Below are positions 6,074 through 6,754 of a DNA stretch of 6,754 nucleotides, piece by piece (positions within the stretch are counted from its first letter, which is position 1; the number at the start of each line of letters is the position of its first letter). The notes beneath the pieces were generated by a model, which was given only the letters and a program-made list of their open reading frames with translations, was not told the DNA's origin and searched no databases. Location: assembly GCA_001603415.1 (NCBI GenBank), contig LUYY01000235.1, positions 1-6,754 of the forward strand, in the 5' to 3' direction. This stretch comes from Bacteroidales bacterium Bact_07. GTDB lineage: Bacteria; Bacteroidota; Bacteroidia; Bacteroidales; Tenuifilaceae. A program made the position numbers and the translations under genes.

Positions 6074-6085
6074 TTACATTTGTAA
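6074..6085. promoter_or_regulatory. Candidate operator site 3 (perfect inverted repeat)
   Basis: TTACA-TT-TGTAA is the one perfect copy of the repeat, lying upstream of the promoter, with its centre 33 bp from that of site 2. On the plus strand it also contains TACATTTG, which fits a -7 box, but no -33 TTTG lies at the right distance. Confidence 0.5.
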
Positions 6086-6754
6086 CCTATATAGCGGGTA
6101 GCCTTAATCGATCACTAACAAATTTAACGTTGGGAGTATTACTAGCAATGGCAAATAAAGTAACGTTTTAGCACTGTCAATAAAATTTTCATTACTTTTT
6201 ATTGAGGTGTTATTTGATCTTGGTTAAATTGGTTTTTGACTATAGAAAACCCCGTATTATTGGCATGGGTATTATCCCCTTCCCTAACATAACCAGCATA
6301 AAGGATCCTGATTTAAAATATGCAATTGAGCATATATCATCTGACCAACTTAATATTGATGCTATAAAGTTTATGAGGATAATGTAGTTGCGACTGAATT
6401 AAGCGAACAACCAACTTAGTAGCCTTACCGAACAAAATCATATCACAAAAGCTTTAATCCGTTAGAATACCCAAACCACGCTCATGCTACCATACCCAAA
6501 ATACTACATAATCATCCGGATGCAAGGTTATTGTTCTTGTAATCCTATTTTGCTATATTATAAACACTTATTATAAAAGTTCTTATAGCGTTTAGACCTT
6601 ATAACCTTCAGAATACGTTTTATTGCCTAAAATTCACTATCAAACATAATGTTCGATTGTTCTGAAAGTATTAATGCTTTCAGTAAATTCATTATATAAA
6701 TGATAATCAATATTATAAATTATATTTTTAACTATATTTCATTTCGAAAAGAAT
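6086..6754. other. Long stretch without a convincing gene
   Basis: About 670 bp of AT-rich DNA with stops in all frames except a short plus-strand frame open from 6184 to 6387 (best ATG at 6263). That frame contains a protein-like stretch (KPRIIGMGIIPFPNITSI), but it has no Shine-Dalgarno, no promoter and no family I recognise, so it may be a gene remnant or chance. I see no tRNA, no insertion-sequence ends and no CRISPR repeats. A small hairpin lies at 6662-6683. The far right may hold the upstream region of a gene outside the window. Confidence 0.5.
6662..6683. repeat. Short perfect inverted repeat (hairpin)
   Basis: CTGAAAG (6662-6668) and CTTTCAG (6677-6683) form a seven-pair stem, extendable by a G-T wobble and an A-T pair to nine pairs with a TTAA loop. 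No T-run follows on either strand, so it is not a classic terminator. It could be an operator or an RNA hairpin; no gene beside it tells which. Confidence 0.4.

Noticed and set aside
6641..6648. -7-like box TATGTTTG on the minus strand
   Set aside because: No -33 box at the proper distance and no gene directly downstream.
6700..6720. Fur-box-like sequence near TGATAATCAATATTAT
   Set aside because: Only part of the dyad matches, and such AT-rich patterns are expected by chance in this stretch.

Overview
The window looks like chromosomal DNA from a Bacteroidota bacterium, probably of the Bacteroidales type. The reasons are the AT-rich intergenic DNA, start codons without clear Shine-Dalgarno sequences, a promoter with the Bacteroidota boxes TTTG-N20-TAnnTTTG, and an XRE regulator of the form common in that phylum. 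This assignment is an inference from these signs, not from a database match.

Left end (1-1446). A short plus-strand gene (105-419) encodes a 104-residue protein with a strongly acidic tail and no function I can name. It converges on a minus-strand gene (441-1337) for a 298-residue protein that reads as four OB/S1-like repeats in an A-B-A-B order. The apparent rho-independent terminator of the plus-strand gene lies inside the 3' coding end of the minus-strand gene.

Centre (1447-5967, all minus strand). Six genes are packed head to tail in transcription order: XRE regulator, pyrD (quinone-dependent dihydroorotate dehydrogenase), yedF (TusA domain plus DsrE-like domain), a NifS/SufS-like cysteine desulfurase of the EF2568-like type, a small DUF3343 protein with a CGMC motif, and selD (selenophosphate synthetase). 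Gaps are 25, 12 and 2 bp, followed by overlaps of 14 and 4 bp. The last four genes form a compact selenium-handling module. A plausible working model is that the desulfurase releases S or Se from (seleno)cysteine, YedF and/or the DUF3343 protein carry it on cysteine persulfide or perselenide groups, and SelD makes selenophosphate. No selenium user (selA/selB, tRNA 2-selenouridine synthase, or a selenium-dependent molybdenum hydroxylase) is present in the window.

Right end (5968-6754). Just upstream of the XRE gene are a good Bacteroidota promoter and three copies of an inverted repeat TTACA-N2-TGTAA spaced 33-34 bp apart. One copy covers the -7 box and one abuts the -33 box, as expected for autorepression of the operon. 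The remaining ~670 bp contains no convincing gene, only a weak short reading frame and a small hairpin.
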